From Hyphomicrobiales bacterium (GTDB taxonomy: Bacteria; Pseudomonadota; Alphaproteobacteria; Rhizobiales; JACESI01): DNA of 55,693 bases. This document shows positions 8,126-17,676 of this stretch, piece by piece. The notes below the pieces were generated by a model, which did no database searches, was not told the DNA's origin, and worked only from the letters and a program-made list of their open reading frames with translations. How positions within the stretch are numbered: the stretch's first letter is position 1; every line of letters starts with the position of its first letter. A program made the translations under genes and the position numbers. Location of the stretch: positions 1 to 55,693 of the forward strand of contig JBDWKL010000003.1 of the NCBI GenBank assembly GCA_039973685.1, in the 5' to 3' direction.

Positions 8126-9937
8126 ATGCTCGAAGGGCGGACGTTCCTTAATGTTAGTCGATCAATTGGTGGTAAACGCTGGGTTGATCGTTTAACGCCC
8201 GCCCTCGACAACGTGGCGCTCGATATTTCGCAAAAGACGGGAACCGTTGATCTGGTTGCTCGTATTTTAGCAGGGCGCGATATTGCTGCTGATGAAGCAG
8301 CGGGCTTTCTCAACCCAACCATAAAAGACTTGATGCCTGACCCCTATGTTATGAAAGACATGGAGCCAGCGGCGGAGCGGTTGGCTGCAGCTATTAAAGC
8401 TGGTGAGAAGGTTGCGATCTTTGGTGACTATGATGTTGACGGTGCGACCTCGTCTGCGGTGCTTTATCGTTTCTTGACCCATTTCGGGGTGGACGCGCGC
8501 ATCTATATCCCAGACCGTATCATCGAAGGTTATGGCCCGAACCCAACGGCAATCGGCACGCTGATTGATGAGGGTGCACAGCTTATCGTGACAGTTGATT
8601 GTGGTGTTACGAGTTTCGATGCCTTGGAAACAGCGAAAGAGCGCGGCGTTGATGTTGTCGTTCTGGACCATCACCAAGTGGGTGATGAACTGCCTTTTGC
8701 AACGGCTGTGGTCAATGCCAATCGGCATGACGATACTTCTGGCCTTGGCCATATGGCAGCCGTTGGCACGACCTTTATGACGGTGGTGGCAACCCATCGT
8801 TTAATGCGAGAAATGGCTGAATATTCTGATTCAGCTAAATCTTTTAATCTATTGAATTTGCTTGATCTTGTGGCGTTGGGAACCGTTTGCGATGTGGTGC
8901 CGCTTAAGACGTTGAACAGGGCATTTGTCACAAAGGGTCTAATTGCGGCTCGCAAGCTTGGTAATGTGGGGCTTGCCGCTCTTTCTCAGGTTGCGCGGGT
9001 CGAAGGTCCGCTGGCAGCTTACCATCTAGGCTTTCTGCTTGGTCCTCGTATTAATGCAGGTGGGCGCGTTGGTGATGCCAGCCTTGGCGCGCGGCTTTTG
9101 ACCATGGATGATGCATACGCGGCTGAAGAGGTGGCGCAACGCCTTGATGTGTTGAACACTGAGCGCCAAGCCTATGAAAAGCTGATGCTGGAGCAAGCAG
9201 ACGCACAAGCTTATGCCGAGGTTGGTGCTGATAGTGACATCTCTGGCGGGCCAAGTTTGGTGATTACGTCAGGCGATGACTGGCACCCCGGTGTGCTTGG
9301 CATTGTTGCTTCCCGTCTAAAAGACCGCTATCGCCGTCCAGCTTTCGCACTCGCCTTTGATAAGAATGGCAAGGGTACGGGATCGGGTCGCTCTATAAGC
9401 GGCGTTGATCTTGGCGGTGCTGTGCGTGAGGCAGTGGCGCAAGGTATCTTGGAAAAAGGCGGTGGTCACGCGATGGCAGCTGGATTGACTGTGGCCAAAG
9501 ACAAGCTTGGTGATCTTCGTGCTTTCTTTGACGAGCGCTTGACTGCTGATGTTGAGGCAGCGCGTGCAGGTAGTTCGCTCACTATTGATGCGGCTTTGAC
9601 GGCCCGTGCTGCAACTTTGGATTTGCTGGGCGAGATAGATCGTGCTGGCCCTTATGGGGCAGGGCATCCAGCCCCCGTGTTTGCCTTTCCCTCGCACCGT
9701 ATCACCTACGCGGATGTGGTGGGGAATGGGCATGTAAAAGTTTCGGCGAAGTCGGCGGATGGCGCGACCCTCGCGGCCATCGCATTTAGGAGCGCCGATC
9801 AACCACTCGGCAAAGCATTGCTAGAAGGACGGCAACAACAAATGCATTTAGCAGGTACACTTTCTAAGAATACATGGCAGGGGCGCTCAAGCGTTCAACT
9901 CCGCCTCATTGATGCGGCGTTACCGTCTAATGGTTGA
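8126..9937 (+). CDS. recJ: Single-stranded-DNA-specific exonuclease RecJ
   Basis: A 5'-3' single-strand exonuclease of recombination and mismatch repair. The DHH-type phosphoesterase core shows GDYDVDGATSSAV (motif I), VDCGV, DHHQ (motif III) and the DHHA1 region with SGRSISGVDL and GGGHAMAAG. The C-terminal ~130 residues are the OB-like domain of RecJ. At 603 residues it is full length. It starts 17 nt after glpX and overlaps the next gene by 8 nt, so the set glpX-recJ-flavoprotein looks like one transcript. Confidence 0.95.
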   Translation: MLEGRTFLNVSRSIGGKRWVDRLTPALDNVALDISQKTGTVDLVARILAGRDIAADEAAGFLNPTIKDLMPDPYVMKDMEPAAERLAAAIKAGEKVAIFGDYDVDGATSSAVLYRFLTHFGVDARIYIPDRIIEGYGPNPTAIGTLIDEGAQLIVTVDCGVTSFDALETAKERGVDVVVLDHHQVGDELPFATAVVNANRHDDTSGLGHMAAVGTTFMTVVATHRLMREMAEYSDSAKSFNLLNLLDLVALGTVCDVVPLKTLNRAFVTKGLIAARKLGNVGLAALSQVARVEGPLAAYHLGFLLGPRINAGGRVGDASLGARLLTMDDAYAAEEVAQRLDVLNTERQAYEKLMLEQADAQAYAEVGADSDISGGPSLVITSGDDWHPGVLGIVASRLKDRYRRPAFALAFDKNGKGTGSGRSISGVDLGGAVREAVAQGILEKGGGHAMAAGLTVAKDKLGDLRAFFDERLTADVEAARAGSSLTIDAALTARAATLDLLGEIDRAGPYGAGHPAPVFAFPSHRITYADVVGNGHVKVSAKSADGATLAAIAFRSADQPLGKALLEGRQQQMHLAGTLSKNTWQGRSSVQLRLIDAALPSNG

Positions 9938-11159
9938 TGTTCTCACACCCACCTGCGCCATTATTGGTGGCGGACCTGCTGGTTTGATGGCGGCAGAAAC
10001 CCTCGCACTTAAAGGTGTCGACGTGCATCTGTTTGATGCGAAACCGACATTTGGCCGTAAATTTTTGATGGCTGGAAAAAGCGGATTAAATATAACAAAA
10101 TCAGATCATTATGTTGATTTATTGAGACGATTTGTTGGTCGCAATAAAGAGCTTGAGTCATCTCTTTTAGATTTTGAGTCATCCAGTGTCGTTGAATGGT
10201 GCGAAGGATTGGGACAGGAAACATTTGTCGGCACGTCGGGCCGCGTTTTTCCTAAATCTATGAAGGCTTCACCACTGCTTCGCGCGTGGCTTCAAAGGCT
10301 CACAGAGCTTGGTGTGACTTTCCATGCAAGACATCGGTGGGCTGGCTTTGATGGCGCTGCGTTGTTGTTTGAAGCGCCGGACGGTCCTTTGCGCGTTGAG
10401 CCGAAAGCGACCATCTTTGCACTCGGCGGCAAGAGTTGGTCGCGGCTTGGTTCTGATGGGGCGTGGGCTGAGCCGTTCAACGGGCAGGGCGTTGAGCTTG
10501 CAGATTTTCAACCATCAAATTGCGGCTTTGATTGTGCTTGGGATGAGCACTTTTCGTCGCGCTTTGAAGGCGAGCCAGTGAAGAATGTTACCCTCACTGT
10601 CGATGGTAAATCTGCGCGCGGCGATTTTGTGGTGACGAAGACGGGTATTGAAGGTGGTGTTGTTTATACGCAAAGTGCCGCCATTCGAGATCGTCTACTC
10701 AGCGGGCAAGGGGAGATCACGCTTGATCTTCTGCCTGATGTAAAGCATGGCAAGCTAACCAATGCTTTTGCCCGTGACCGTGGCAAGAATTCGTTTTCAA
10801 ACCATGCCCGCAAGGTAGCTCGCTTGAAGGGTGTTAAGTTAGGTCTTCTAAGGCTTTGTGCGCCTGATCTTGATGTTAACAACGCTGAGGATGTGGCAAG
10901 CCAGCTAAAGGCACTTAAGCTGCCTGTGACGGCTGCGCGTCCCATTGATGAAGCAATCAGTACTGCTGGCGGTGTGATGTTTGATGCGCTCGATGAGCAT
11001 TTGATGCTGAAAACACGTGAAGGCACCTTTGTTGCAGGTGAAATGCTGGATTGGGATGCGCCAACAGGCGGGTACTTGATCACGGCTTGTTTGGCGACAG
11101 GGCGACGGGCAGGGCGTGGAGCTTTGGAATGGCTATCAAACGAGGGTGGCGAAAAGTGA
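9930..11159 (+). CDS. HI0933-family FAD-dependent oxidoreductase (TIGR03862-like)
   Basis: The N-terminus has a dinucleotide-binding GGGPAGLMAAE motif, then GRKFLMAGKSGLNITKS, the hallmark of the HI0933/YhiN flavoprotein family. The C-terminal FAD segment GEMLDWDAPTGGYLITACLATGR completes the fold. The physiological substrate of this family is unknown. ATG at 9930 is preferred because it places the Rossmann strand close to the N-terminus; in-frame TTG 9909 and ATG 9912 lie inside recJ. The 8-nt overlap with recJ indicates translational coupling. Confidence 0.85.
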   Translation: MVDVLTPTCAIIGGGPAGLMAAETLALKGVDVHLFDAKPTFGRKFLMAGKSGLNITKSDHYVDLLRRFVGRNKELESSLLDFESSSVVEWCEGLGQETFVGTSGRVFPKSMKASPLLRAWLQRLTELGVTFHARHRWAGFDGAALLFEAPDGPLRVEPKATIFALGGKSWSRLGSDGAWAEPFNGQGVELADFQPSNCGFDCAWDEHFSSRFEGEPVKNVTLTVDGKSARGDFVVTKTGIEGGVVYTQSAAIRDRLLSGQGEITLDLLPDVKHGKLTNAFARDRGKNSFSNHARKVARLKGVKLGLLRLCAPDLDVNNAEDVASQLKALKLPVTAARPIDEAISTAGGVMFDALDEHLMLKTREGTFVAGEMLDWDAPTGGYLITACLATGRRAGRGALEWLSNEGGEK

Positions 11160-11425
11160 CTGCTTGGTTGGTGCACTGGCCTTGAGGCGCCGTCGTATTA
11201 ATTAAGAAGTAAAACTATTTTCTTTTTAACTCGAAGCAGGTTCTAAAGACTTGTTCATTCAATAAAATTCGTTAGTGTGGCTAATCATCTGATCGGCTTT
11301 CATGTTTTGTTAGCCACACTGCGGAGGAGCAGTGTTCAGGGAAGTCGAATTGCTAACTCCATCAAGATTGAGCATTTCGACCAACTTTAAAGGCAGTCCA
11401 ATGGCTGCAATAGGGAGAGAGTAAT
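11160..11425 (+). promoter_or_regulatory. Intergenic region carrying the leader of the Liv-type operon
   Basis: About 265 bases without a gene, AT-rich in the first half. The region must hold the promoter of the strongly codon-biased binding-protein gene at 11426. An AGGGAGAGAG ribosome binding site lies just before that ATG. I cannot assign promoter boxes with confidence and see no convincing Rho-independent terminator for the upstream flavoprotein gene. Confidence 0.4.
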
Positions 11426-12619
11426 ATGAGAAAATTAGCGCTTGCCGCTTTGGCAACAACAATGCTTGCAGGTTCCGTGGCAACGGCTGCAGCTGAAGAC
11501 ATTAAGCTTGGTGTATTCTTGGGCTTTACTGGTCCAATTGAATCGCTTGTAGCAAACATGGGCCCAGGTGCTGAGCTTGCAATCAAAGAAGTATCAGACA
11601 GTGGTGCTTTGCTTGATGGCTCAACAGTAACGGCTGTTCGTGGTGACACAACATGTACGGATGCTGCTGCGGCGACTGCTGCTGCTGAGCGTTTGATCAC
11701 ATCTGACGGTGTTAAAGCACTTGTTGGTGGTGACTGTTCAGGTGTAACCGGTGCAGCCCTTCAAAACGTTGCGCGTCCAAATGGCGTTGTAATGATTTCT
11801 CCATCTGCAACATCACCAGGCCTTACAACAGCTGAAGATGATGGCTTGTTCTTCCGTACAGCCCCATCTGATGCACGTCAGGGTCAAATCGTATCAGACA
11901 TTTTGACTGGTAAAGGCGTGAAGAAAATCGCGTTGACTTACACCAACAATGACTACGGTAAAGGTCTTTCAGACGCTATTGCTGCAAACTTTAAGGCAGC
12001 AGGCGGCGAAGTAACAATCGTTGCAGCCCACGAAGATGGCAAAGGCGACTACGGCGCTGAAGTTGGCGCTCTTGCAGCTGCTGGCGGTGAAGTGCTTGTT
12101 GTTGCTGGCTACCTTGACCAAGGCGGCAAAGGCATCATCCAAGGTTCACTTGATTCAGGTGCGTTCGACACATTCTACTTGCCAGACGGCATGGTTGGCG
12201 ATGCGCTTCCAACAGCAATCGGTGATGACTTGAACGGTTCATACGGTGCTGCACCAGGTACAGATAGCCCAGGTGCTGCGAAATTTGCTGAAATGGGTAA
12301 AGCTGCTGGTTTTGATGGCGCAAGTCCATTTGCTGGTGAATCATATGACGCTGCAGCCTTGATCATGCTTGCAATGCAAGCTGCTGGTTCTTCAGACAGT
12401 GCTAAGCTCAAAGAAAAAGTGTTTGAAGTTGCAAATGCACCAGGCGAGAAAATCTTCCCTGGCGAACTTGCTAAAGCGCTTAAGCTTATCAAAGAAGGCA
12501 AAGACATCGACTATGTTGGTGCTTCTGCTGTTGAGCTGATTGGCCCAGGCGAAAGTGCTGGTAACTACAAAGAGATTGAGATTAAAGCTCAAAAACTCTC
12601 AACTGTTGGCTACCGCTAA
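11426..12619 (+). CDS. Liv-type ABC transporter substrate-binding protein
   Basis: A periplasmic binding protein of the branched-chain amino acid/amide family (Peripla_BP_6). It has a Sec signal peptide of ~24 residues with AAA cleavage before EDIKLG, then KLGVFLGFTGP, the NPxxVSP-equivalent MISPSATSPGLT, and an FRTAPSD segment. The ligand is unknown: the family covers amino acids, amides, urea and aromatic acids. Codon use is strongly biased toward a narrow set, as expected for an abundant periplasmic protein. It heads an operon with two ATPases and two permeases and is followed by a hairpin at 12631-12654. The downstream ureohydrolase hints at a guanidino-type ligand (inference). Confidence 0.9.
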   Translation: MRKLALAALATTMLAGSVATAAAEDIKLGVFLGFTGPIESLVANMGPGAELAIKEVSDSGALLDGSTVTAVRGDTTCTDAAAATAAAERLITSDGVKALVGGDCSGVTGAALQNVARPNGVVMISPSATSPGLTTAEDDGLFFRTAPSDARQGQIVSDILTGKGVKKIALTYTNNDYGKGLSDAIAANFKAAGGEVTIVAAHEDGKGDYGAEVGALAAAGGEVLVVAGYLDQGGKGIIQGSLDSGAFDTFYLPDGMVGDALPTAIGDDLNGSYGAAPGTDSPGAAKFAEMGKAAGFDGASPFAGESYDAAALIMLAMQAAGSSDSAKLKEKVFEVANAPGEKIFPGELAKALKLIKEGKDIDYVGASAVELIGPGESAGNYKEIEIKAQKLSTVGYR

Positions 12620-12630
12620 GCAACCCTTTT

Positions 12631-12654
12631 GGTTCGGGGCTTTGTCCCCGAACC
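12631..12654 (+). terminator. Hairpin after binding-protein gene (attenuating or stabilising)
   Basis: Perfect 9-bp inverted repeat GGTTCGGGG / CCCCGAACC with a 6-base loop, 11 nt after the binding-protein stop and 28 nt before livG. No uninterrupted T-run follows, so it more likely stabilises the 3' end of the upstream message or causes partial termination than acts as a full terminator. Confidence 0.6.
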
Positions 12655-12682
12655 ATTCCCATTTTACAAGAAGACTACTTTA

Positions 12683-13489
12683 ATGACGCAAACAGCGAAG
12701 ATCGTTGTCGACGACGTGCACATGCATTTTGGCGGCATTAGAGCGGTCGATGGTGCATCAATCAGTATTGAAACTGGATCAATCACCGGATTGATCGGGC
12801 CGAATGGTGCGGGCAAAACAACCCTGTTCAATGTGATCGCGGGGGCTTATCAACCGACCTCTGGCAAGGTCTATTTGGACGGTGAAGACATCACCGGTTT
12901 GAAGCCGCATGAACTGTTTTCCAAGGGCATGTTGCGGACGTTCCAAATTGCCCATGAATTTTCCACACTCTCCGTGCGCGAGAACCTTATGATGGTTCCG
13001 GGTGATCAACCGGGCGAAAGCTTGATTGATACATGGATACGTCCGGCCAAGGTGCGCGATGCTGAAGAGCGTGTGCGTGAAAAAGCAAACGATGTCATAG
13101 AGTTTCTCGAGATTTCTCATGTAGCCGACGAACTTGCTGGAAATCTATCCGGCGGTCAGAAAAAGCTGCTTGAACTTGGCCGCACTATGATGGTCGACGC
13201 GAAAATTGTGTTTCTTGATGAGGTTGGCGCAGGCGTAAACCGTACGCTGCTTAATACCATTGGTGATGCGATTTTGAGGCTTAATAAAGAGCGTGGTTAC
13301 ACGTTCTGTATGATTGAGCACGATATGGAATTTATCTCCCGTCTTTGCGATCCCGTGATCGTCATGGCTGAGGGGAAAGTGCTGGCTGAGGGCAGCGCGG
13401 AAGAGGTCAAATCTAACGAGGAGGTGATCGAAGCCTATCTCGGGACTGGCCTTAAAAATAAACCGGCAAAGAAGGGAGCCAAGTCATGA
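12683..13489 (+). CDS. Liv-type ABC transporter ATP-binding protein (LivG-like)
   Basis: ATPase subunit with Walker A GPNGAGKTT, signature LSGGQKK and Walker B VFLDEVGAG, followed by the switch His in IEHDMEF. The C-terminal extension of ~30 residues is typical of LivG. ATG at 12683 is chosen over the in-frame upstream TTG at 12629, because the latter would run through the hairpin after the previous gene. The Walker B end reads DEVGAG instead of DEPxAG, a conservative departure. It overlaps the next ATPase gene by 4 nt. Confidence 0.9.
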   Translation: MTQTAKIVVDDVHMHFGGIRAVDGASISIETGSITGLIGPNGAGKTTLFNVIAGAYQPTSGKVYLDGEDITGLKPHELFSKGMLRTFQIAHEFSTLSVRENLMMVPGDQPGESLIDTWIRPAKVRDAEERVREKANDVIEFLEISHVADELAGNLSGGQKKLLELGRTMMVDAKIVFLDEVGAGVNRTLLNTIGDAILRLNKERGYTFCMIEHDMEFISRLCDPVIVMAEGKVLAEGSAEEVKSNEEVIEAYLGTGLKNKPAKKGAKS

Positions 13490-14190
13490 GCTTCCTAATC
13501 GGTGAAAATATGACGGGCGGATACGGTGGCGCTGACATTCTCCACGATTGCACAATCGGTGTTGAGAAGGGCGAGATTGCTGTGATCGTTGGTCCTAATG
13601 GTGCGGGCAAGTCCACGGCGATGAAAGCCGTGTTTGGTATGCTTGATATTCACACGGGTGCTGTGAAAATGGACGGCGAGGACATCACCAAGCTGTCACC
13701 ACAAGATCGCGTTTATAAAGGTATGGCCTTTGTGCCGCAAACTTCCAATGTGTTTACGTCTATGAGCGTTGAAGAAAACCTCGAAATGGGGGCCTTCATT
13801 CGTGAGGATGATTTTGCGACCACGATGGAACAAGTGTTTGAGCTGTTCCCGATTTTGAAAGAAAAACGCCGCCAACCGGCTGGTGAACTTTCTGGTGGTC
13901 AACGCCAACAAGTGGCCGTAGGGCGGGCACTTATGACCCAACCAAAGGTTTTGATGTTGGATGAACCGACGGCGGGTGTATCACCCATCGTGATGGACGA
14001 ACTTTTCGACCGCATTATCGAAATTGCCCGCACGGGTATCGCGATTTTGATGGTTGAGCAAAACGCCAAGCAAGCATTGAACATTGCCGACAAAGGCTAT
14101 GTGTTGGTGCAAGGGCGCAATCGATATACGGACACGGGTGAGGCGCTAATGGCTGACCCTGAAGTCCGCAAAGCGTTCTTGGGGGGCTGA
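13486..14190 (+). CDS. Liv-type ABC transporter ATP-binding protein (LivF-like)
   Basis: Second ATPase of the importer, 234 residues, the usual LivF size. Walker A is GPNGAGKST, the signature is LSGGQRQ, Walker B is LMLDEPTAG and the switch His region is conservatively replaced (LMVEQNAKQ, with Gln), as is normal for LivF proteins. It begins with an ATG overlapping the livG stop (ATGA). It would pair with LivG to drive the LivHM permease pore. Confidence 0.9.
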   Translation: MSFLIGENMTGGYGGADILHDCTIGVEKGEIAVIVGPNGAGKSTAMKAVFGMLDIHTGAVKMDGEDITKLSPQDRVYKGMAFVPQTSNVFTSMSVEENLEMGAFIREDDFATTMEQVFELFPILKEKRRQPAGELSGGQRQQVAVGRALMTQPKVLMLDEPTAGVSPIVMDELFDRIIEIARTGIAILMVEQNAKQALNIADKGYVLVQGRNRYTDTGEALMADPEVRKAFLGG

Positions 14191-14194
14191 TCAA

Positions 14195-15205
14195 ATGGAA
14201 ATTTTAAACGCCCTCATTGTCTTTACCAATTTCGTCTTCGTGCCAGGGCTTGCTTATGGCAGTCAATTGGCGTTGGGTGCGCTCGGTATCACAATCGTCT
14301 ACGCCATTTTGCGCTTTTCAAATTTTGCCCACGGCGAAACCATGTCATTTGGTGCGATGTTCTCGATCCTGTTCATGTGGCTGTTTAAATCGTGGGGTAT
14401 TACGGCAGGCGTTTTGCCAACCGTTCTATTGGCTTTGCCTTTTGGTATTGGCGCCACGATTATCATGGTGCTGATTTCAGACCGCTTTGTTTATCGCTTC
14501 TACCGCAAAAAACGCTCACTGCCGGTTATCTTCCTCATTGCCTCAGTCGGTATCATGTTCTTCATGAACGGTATGATCCGCTTTATTATTGGGCCAGATG
14601 ATCAGCGGGTGTCTGATGGCGCACGCTTTATTATCAAGGCGCGTGATTTCAAGCAGATGACAGGGCTGGACGAGGGGCTTGCTATTAAGACCTCGCAGGG
14701 GATTACAGTAATCACCACCATCATTTGTGTAACGCTGCTGTTTTGGTTCTTGAATAAAACGCGCTCTGGTAAATCCATGCGCGCTTATTCAGATAACGAA
14801 GATTTGGCGTTGCTTTCAGGCATCAATCCTGACCGCGTTGTGATGATTGCTTGGATACTGGCTGCAACTCTTGCAACCATTGCTGGCACGCTTTACGGCC
14901 TTGATAAGAGTTATAAACCGTTCACCTTCCAGCAGCTCTTGCTACCAATCTTTGCTGCCGCAATTGTTGGTGGGGTGGGGAACCCTGTTGGTGCCGTGGT
15001 CGGTGGCTATGTCATCGCGTTTTCGGAAGTCACCGTGACTTACGCTTATAAGCGCGTCATCACCTACCTCGTGCCCGAAGACTGGGCGCCGGAAGGCTTG
15101 GTTCAGCTTTTGTCGACGGATTACAAATTCTCCGTTTCCTTTGTCATTTTGGTGGTGGTTCTACTCGTGAAACCAACCGGTATCTTTAGTGGGAAGACAT
15201 TATGA
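14195..15205 (+). CDS. Liv-type ABC transporter permease (LivH-like)
   Basis: A polytopic inner-membrane protein of 336 residues with the LivH-type N-terminus (GALGITIVYAILRFSNFAHGE) and a C-terminal GGVGNPVGAVVGGYVI motif where the ATPase docks. It is somewhat longer than E. coli LivH because of a loop with charged residues around positions 140-165. It begins 4 nt after livF and overlaps livM by 4 nt. Confidence 0.9.
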   Translation: MEILNALIVFTNFVFVPGLAYGSQLALGALGITIVYAILRFSNFAHGETMSFGAMFSILFMWLFKSWGITAGVLPTVLLALPFGIGATIIMVLISDRFVYRFYRKKRSLPVIFLIASVGIMFFMNGMIRFIIGPDDQRVSDGARFIIKARDFKQMTGLDEGLAIKTSQGITVITTIICVTLLFWFLNKTRSGKSMRAYSDNEDLALLSGINPDRVVMIAWILAATLATIAGTLYGLDKSYKPFTFQQLLLPIFAAAIVGGVGNPVGAVVGGYVIAFSEVTVTYAYKRVITYLVPEDWAPEGLVQLLSTDYKFSVSFVILVVVLLVKPTGIFSGKTL

Positions 15206-16509
15206 CGACACGTATTCTCCTTCTTTACGGTGCAATGATTGGCCTGCTTGTTTTAGTCGGCCTGTTACAAAGTTGGTCGGTTGCTTTCGCCATCCTCAAT
15301 CTGTGTTTAATCTCAGCTGTCATGTCCATGGGTGTGAACATGCAATGGGGCTATGCTGGACTGTTTAACGCGGGCGTCATGGGCTTTGCAGCTCTTGGTG
15401 GCGTTGCGGCTGTGCTGTTTTCAGTGTCACCTGTACCTGAGGCTATTCAAGCGGGCGGTAGTGACATTTGGATTGCGATCGTTCTATTCATCCTCACCAT
15501 TGTCGCAGGCGTTTATAGCTATAAGCGGTTGAAGATATATGGCCCGCCAGGTTTGTTCCTTGTCGCTGTTATCGTGGCCATTGGTTATATCGCTGGTCGC
15601 ACCTTCTTTGATCCAGCGGTTAAAGCGATCGAGCTGGTCGAACCAGCACGAACGGGCTATCTGGGTGGTCTTGGTCTGCCAATCATCATCTCGTGGATTT
15701 TCGGCGGTGTGTTGGCGGCGGGTGCTGCTTTTGTTGTCGGCAAAATTTCGTTGGGCCTGCGCTCTGATTATCTGGCGATTGCAACACTTGGTATTTCTGA
15801 AATCATCGTGTCATTTTTGAAGAACGAAGATTGGCTGACGAGAGGCGTTAAAAATGTTGTCGGTCTGCCGCGTCCGGTTGCCTATGAGGTGGATATTCAA
15901 AAGTCGCCTTACTATCAGGAATTGGCCGCTGATCTTGGTTTTAACATCGTTGAATTCTCGTCTTTGTTCGTGAAGCTCAGCTATGCAGGGCTTTATCTGA
16001 TTGTGATGCTTGTGGTGCTTTATCTCTGCGAAAAAGCACTGCGCTCCCCGTGGGGCCGTATGATGCGCGCTATCCGAGATAACGAAGTATCTGCCAACGC
16101 GATGGGCAAGGACGTGACGGGTCGTCACCTACAAATCTTCGTTCTTGGTTCCGCGGTGATCGGTCTTGCAGGCGCAATGCTAACAACGCTTGATGGGCAA
16201 TTCACCCCGACCTCCTACCAACCATTGCGCTTCACCTTCTTGATTTGGGTGATGGTGATCGTTGGCGGTTCTGGCAATAACTTTGGTGCGATATTGGGCG
16301 GGTTCTTGATCTGGTTTGCATGGGTCGAAGCTGAACCGCTCGGCCATTGGCTGATGAGCATCATCACGTCGGGCCTTGCCGAAGAAAGCACCTTGCGCGC
16401 TCACCTGATTGAAAGTGCTGCCCATATGCGACTGATGACCATGGGGCTGATATTGCTACTGGTGCTGAGGTTCAGCCCGCGTGGGTTGATACCGGAGGCG
16501 AAGCGGTAG
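15202..16509 (+). CDS. Liv-type ABC transporter permease (LivM-like)
   Basis: Second permease subunit, 435 residues. N-terminal helices carry MSMGVNMQWGYAGLFNAGVMGF, the LivM hallmark, and the C-terminal half holds GRMMRAIRDNEVSANAMG and GGSGNNFGAILGG. An additional segment of about 90 residues with extra hydrophobic stretches (positions ~85-180) makes it longer than E. coli LivM. It overlaps livH by 4 nt. Confidence 0.88.
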   Translation: MTTRILLLYGAMIGLLVLVGLLQSWSVAFAILNLCLISAVMSMGVNMQWGYAGLFNAGVMGFAALGGVAAVLFSVSPVPEAIQAGGSDIWIAIVLFILTIVAGVYSYKRLKIYGPPGLFLVAVIVAIGYIAGRTFFDPAVKAIELVEPARTGYLGGLGLPIIISWIFGGVLAAGAAFVVGKISLGLRSDYLAIATLGISEIIVSFLKNEDWLTRGVKNVVGLPRPVAYEVDIQKSPYYQELAADLGFNIVEFSSLFVKLSYAGLYLIVMLVVLYLCEKALRSPWGRMMRAIRDNEVSANAMGKDVTGRHLQIFVLGSAVIGLAGAMLTTLDGQFTPTSYQPLRFTFLIWVMVIVGGSGNNFGAILGGFLIWFAWVEAEPLGHWLMSIITSGLAEESTLRAHLIESAAHMRLMTMGLILLLVLRFSPRGLIPEAKR

Positions 16510-16572
16510 CAAACCGCTTAATTGCCTAAAGTAGCGTTCGTTGATGGAAGTGCAGGCCGCATTTGGCCTGCA
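16501..16572 (+). promoter_or_regulatory. Two consecutive hairpins between livM and the ureohydrolase gene
   Basis: Inverted repeat AAGCGGT/ACCGCTT (16501-16507, 16513-16519) overlaps the livM stop. A second perfect 8-bp repeat TGCAGGCC/GGCCTGCA (16551-16558, 16565-16572) follows. Neither has a good T-run, so partial termination or message processing is more likely than full termination. The second hairpin ends 18 nt before the ureohydrolase ATG and could affect its translation. Confidence 0.5.
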
Positions 16573-16590
16573 TTCAAAATGGGGGTTATC

Positions 16591-17553
16591 ATGAGCAATA
16601 AGCCAGATCTTGCGGCCTTGTTTGGCGCGACGGAAGCGAAAACGTTTCTCGGCCTAGAAGCCTGCGAAGACTTAGAGACAATTGACGCATCATCGGCCTT
16701 TATCGGCGCACCCTGTGCAACACCTTACGGATCAGTTGGTGCCTATGCTCAAAATGGTCCGGCGTCATTGCGCAAAGCCATCAGCTCACTCACGGCAAAT
16801 ATTGATCGTCACAACTTTGACCTTGGCGGGCCGACCTTCGCTGAGGGCATGAAACGTGCGGTTGATTGTGGTGATCTGCCTTGGAGTGACAGTGATTTTG
16901 CTAAGAACAGGCAAACCATACGAAACGCCATTTCCACTGTCGTCAGTCGTGGGGTGGTTCCAATTTTGGTGGGTGGTGACGATTCCATCCCAATCCCCAT
17001 GCTTGATGCGCTGGGAGATACGGGCGAGAGCTACACGATTTTACAGATTGATGCGCATATTGATTGGCGCGAGAGCCATATGGGCGAAACGCTTGGGCTG
17101 TCATCCACAATGCGGCGTGCGTCTGAAATGGATCATATAAAGAAGATCATTCAGGTTGGCGCCCGTGGCATTGGCTCTGGCCATTCCTCAGATTTTGATG
17201 ACGCAGTTGCATGGGGCGTGAAGTTTTTCACAGGGCCAGATGTGCATCGCCACGGCCTTCAGCCAGTGATTGAAGAATTAGGGGCGGGGGACAATATTAT
17301 CCTGTGTATCGACGTCGACGCCATGGACCCCTCAATCGCCCCCAACACCATTGGCCGCGCACCTGGGGGCTTGAGCTATTATCAAGTTCTAGAATTGATC
17401 TCTGCCGCCAAAGACCAAGGCCGAATTGCCGCCGTCGATTTCGTGGAAATCATGCCGGAGGTCGATGTCGATGGTATCGGCGGACTAACGGTTTCTCGGT
17501 TGGTTGCAACGACCATGGGTCTGATTGCTCGGCAGCATGAGGCGGGGCGGTGA
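16591..17553 (+). CDS. Arginase/agmatinase-family ureohydrolase
   Basis: A binuclear-metal hydrolase of 320 residues of the arginase/agmatinase/guanidinobutyrase superfamily, which cleaves guanidino groups to urea. Metal-ligand motifs are DAHID (Asp154, His156, Asp158) and DVDAMDP near residue 240. The first ligand motif, normally GGDH, reads GGDDS (Asp131), an important departure. ATG at 16591 is chosen because a GGGGG ribosome binding site lies just upstream; upstream in-frame starts run through a hairpin. Its place at the end of the Liv-type operon suggests that the imported compound is its substrate. Agmatine, guanidinobutyrate, guanidine or another guanidino acid are all possible. Confidence 0.85.
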   Translation: MSNKPDLAALFGATEAKTFLGLEACEDLETIDASSAFIGAPCATPYGSVGAYAQNGPASLRKAISSLTANIDRHNFDLGGPTFAEGMKRAVDCGDLPWSDSDFAKNRQTIRNAISTVVSRGVVPILVGGDDSIPIPMLDALGDTGESYTILQIDAHIDWRESHMGETLGLSSTMRRASEMDHIKKIIQVGARGIGSGHSSDFDDAVAWGVKFFTGPDVHRHGLQPVIEELGAGDNIILCIDVDAMDPSIAPNTIGRAPGGLSYYQVLELISAAKDQGRIAAVDFVEIMPEVDVDGIGGLTVSRLVATTMGLIARQHEAGR

Positions 17554-17676
17554 GCTAGAACGTTGAGGACGTAAGTAATTGGTTTGCTGTGAGTGTGATC
17601 TCGGCACACCAATCTCTTTTATCTGTACCTTTTCAAGTGGAATAACATTATGAATAGCCTGCAGAATTGACCTATT

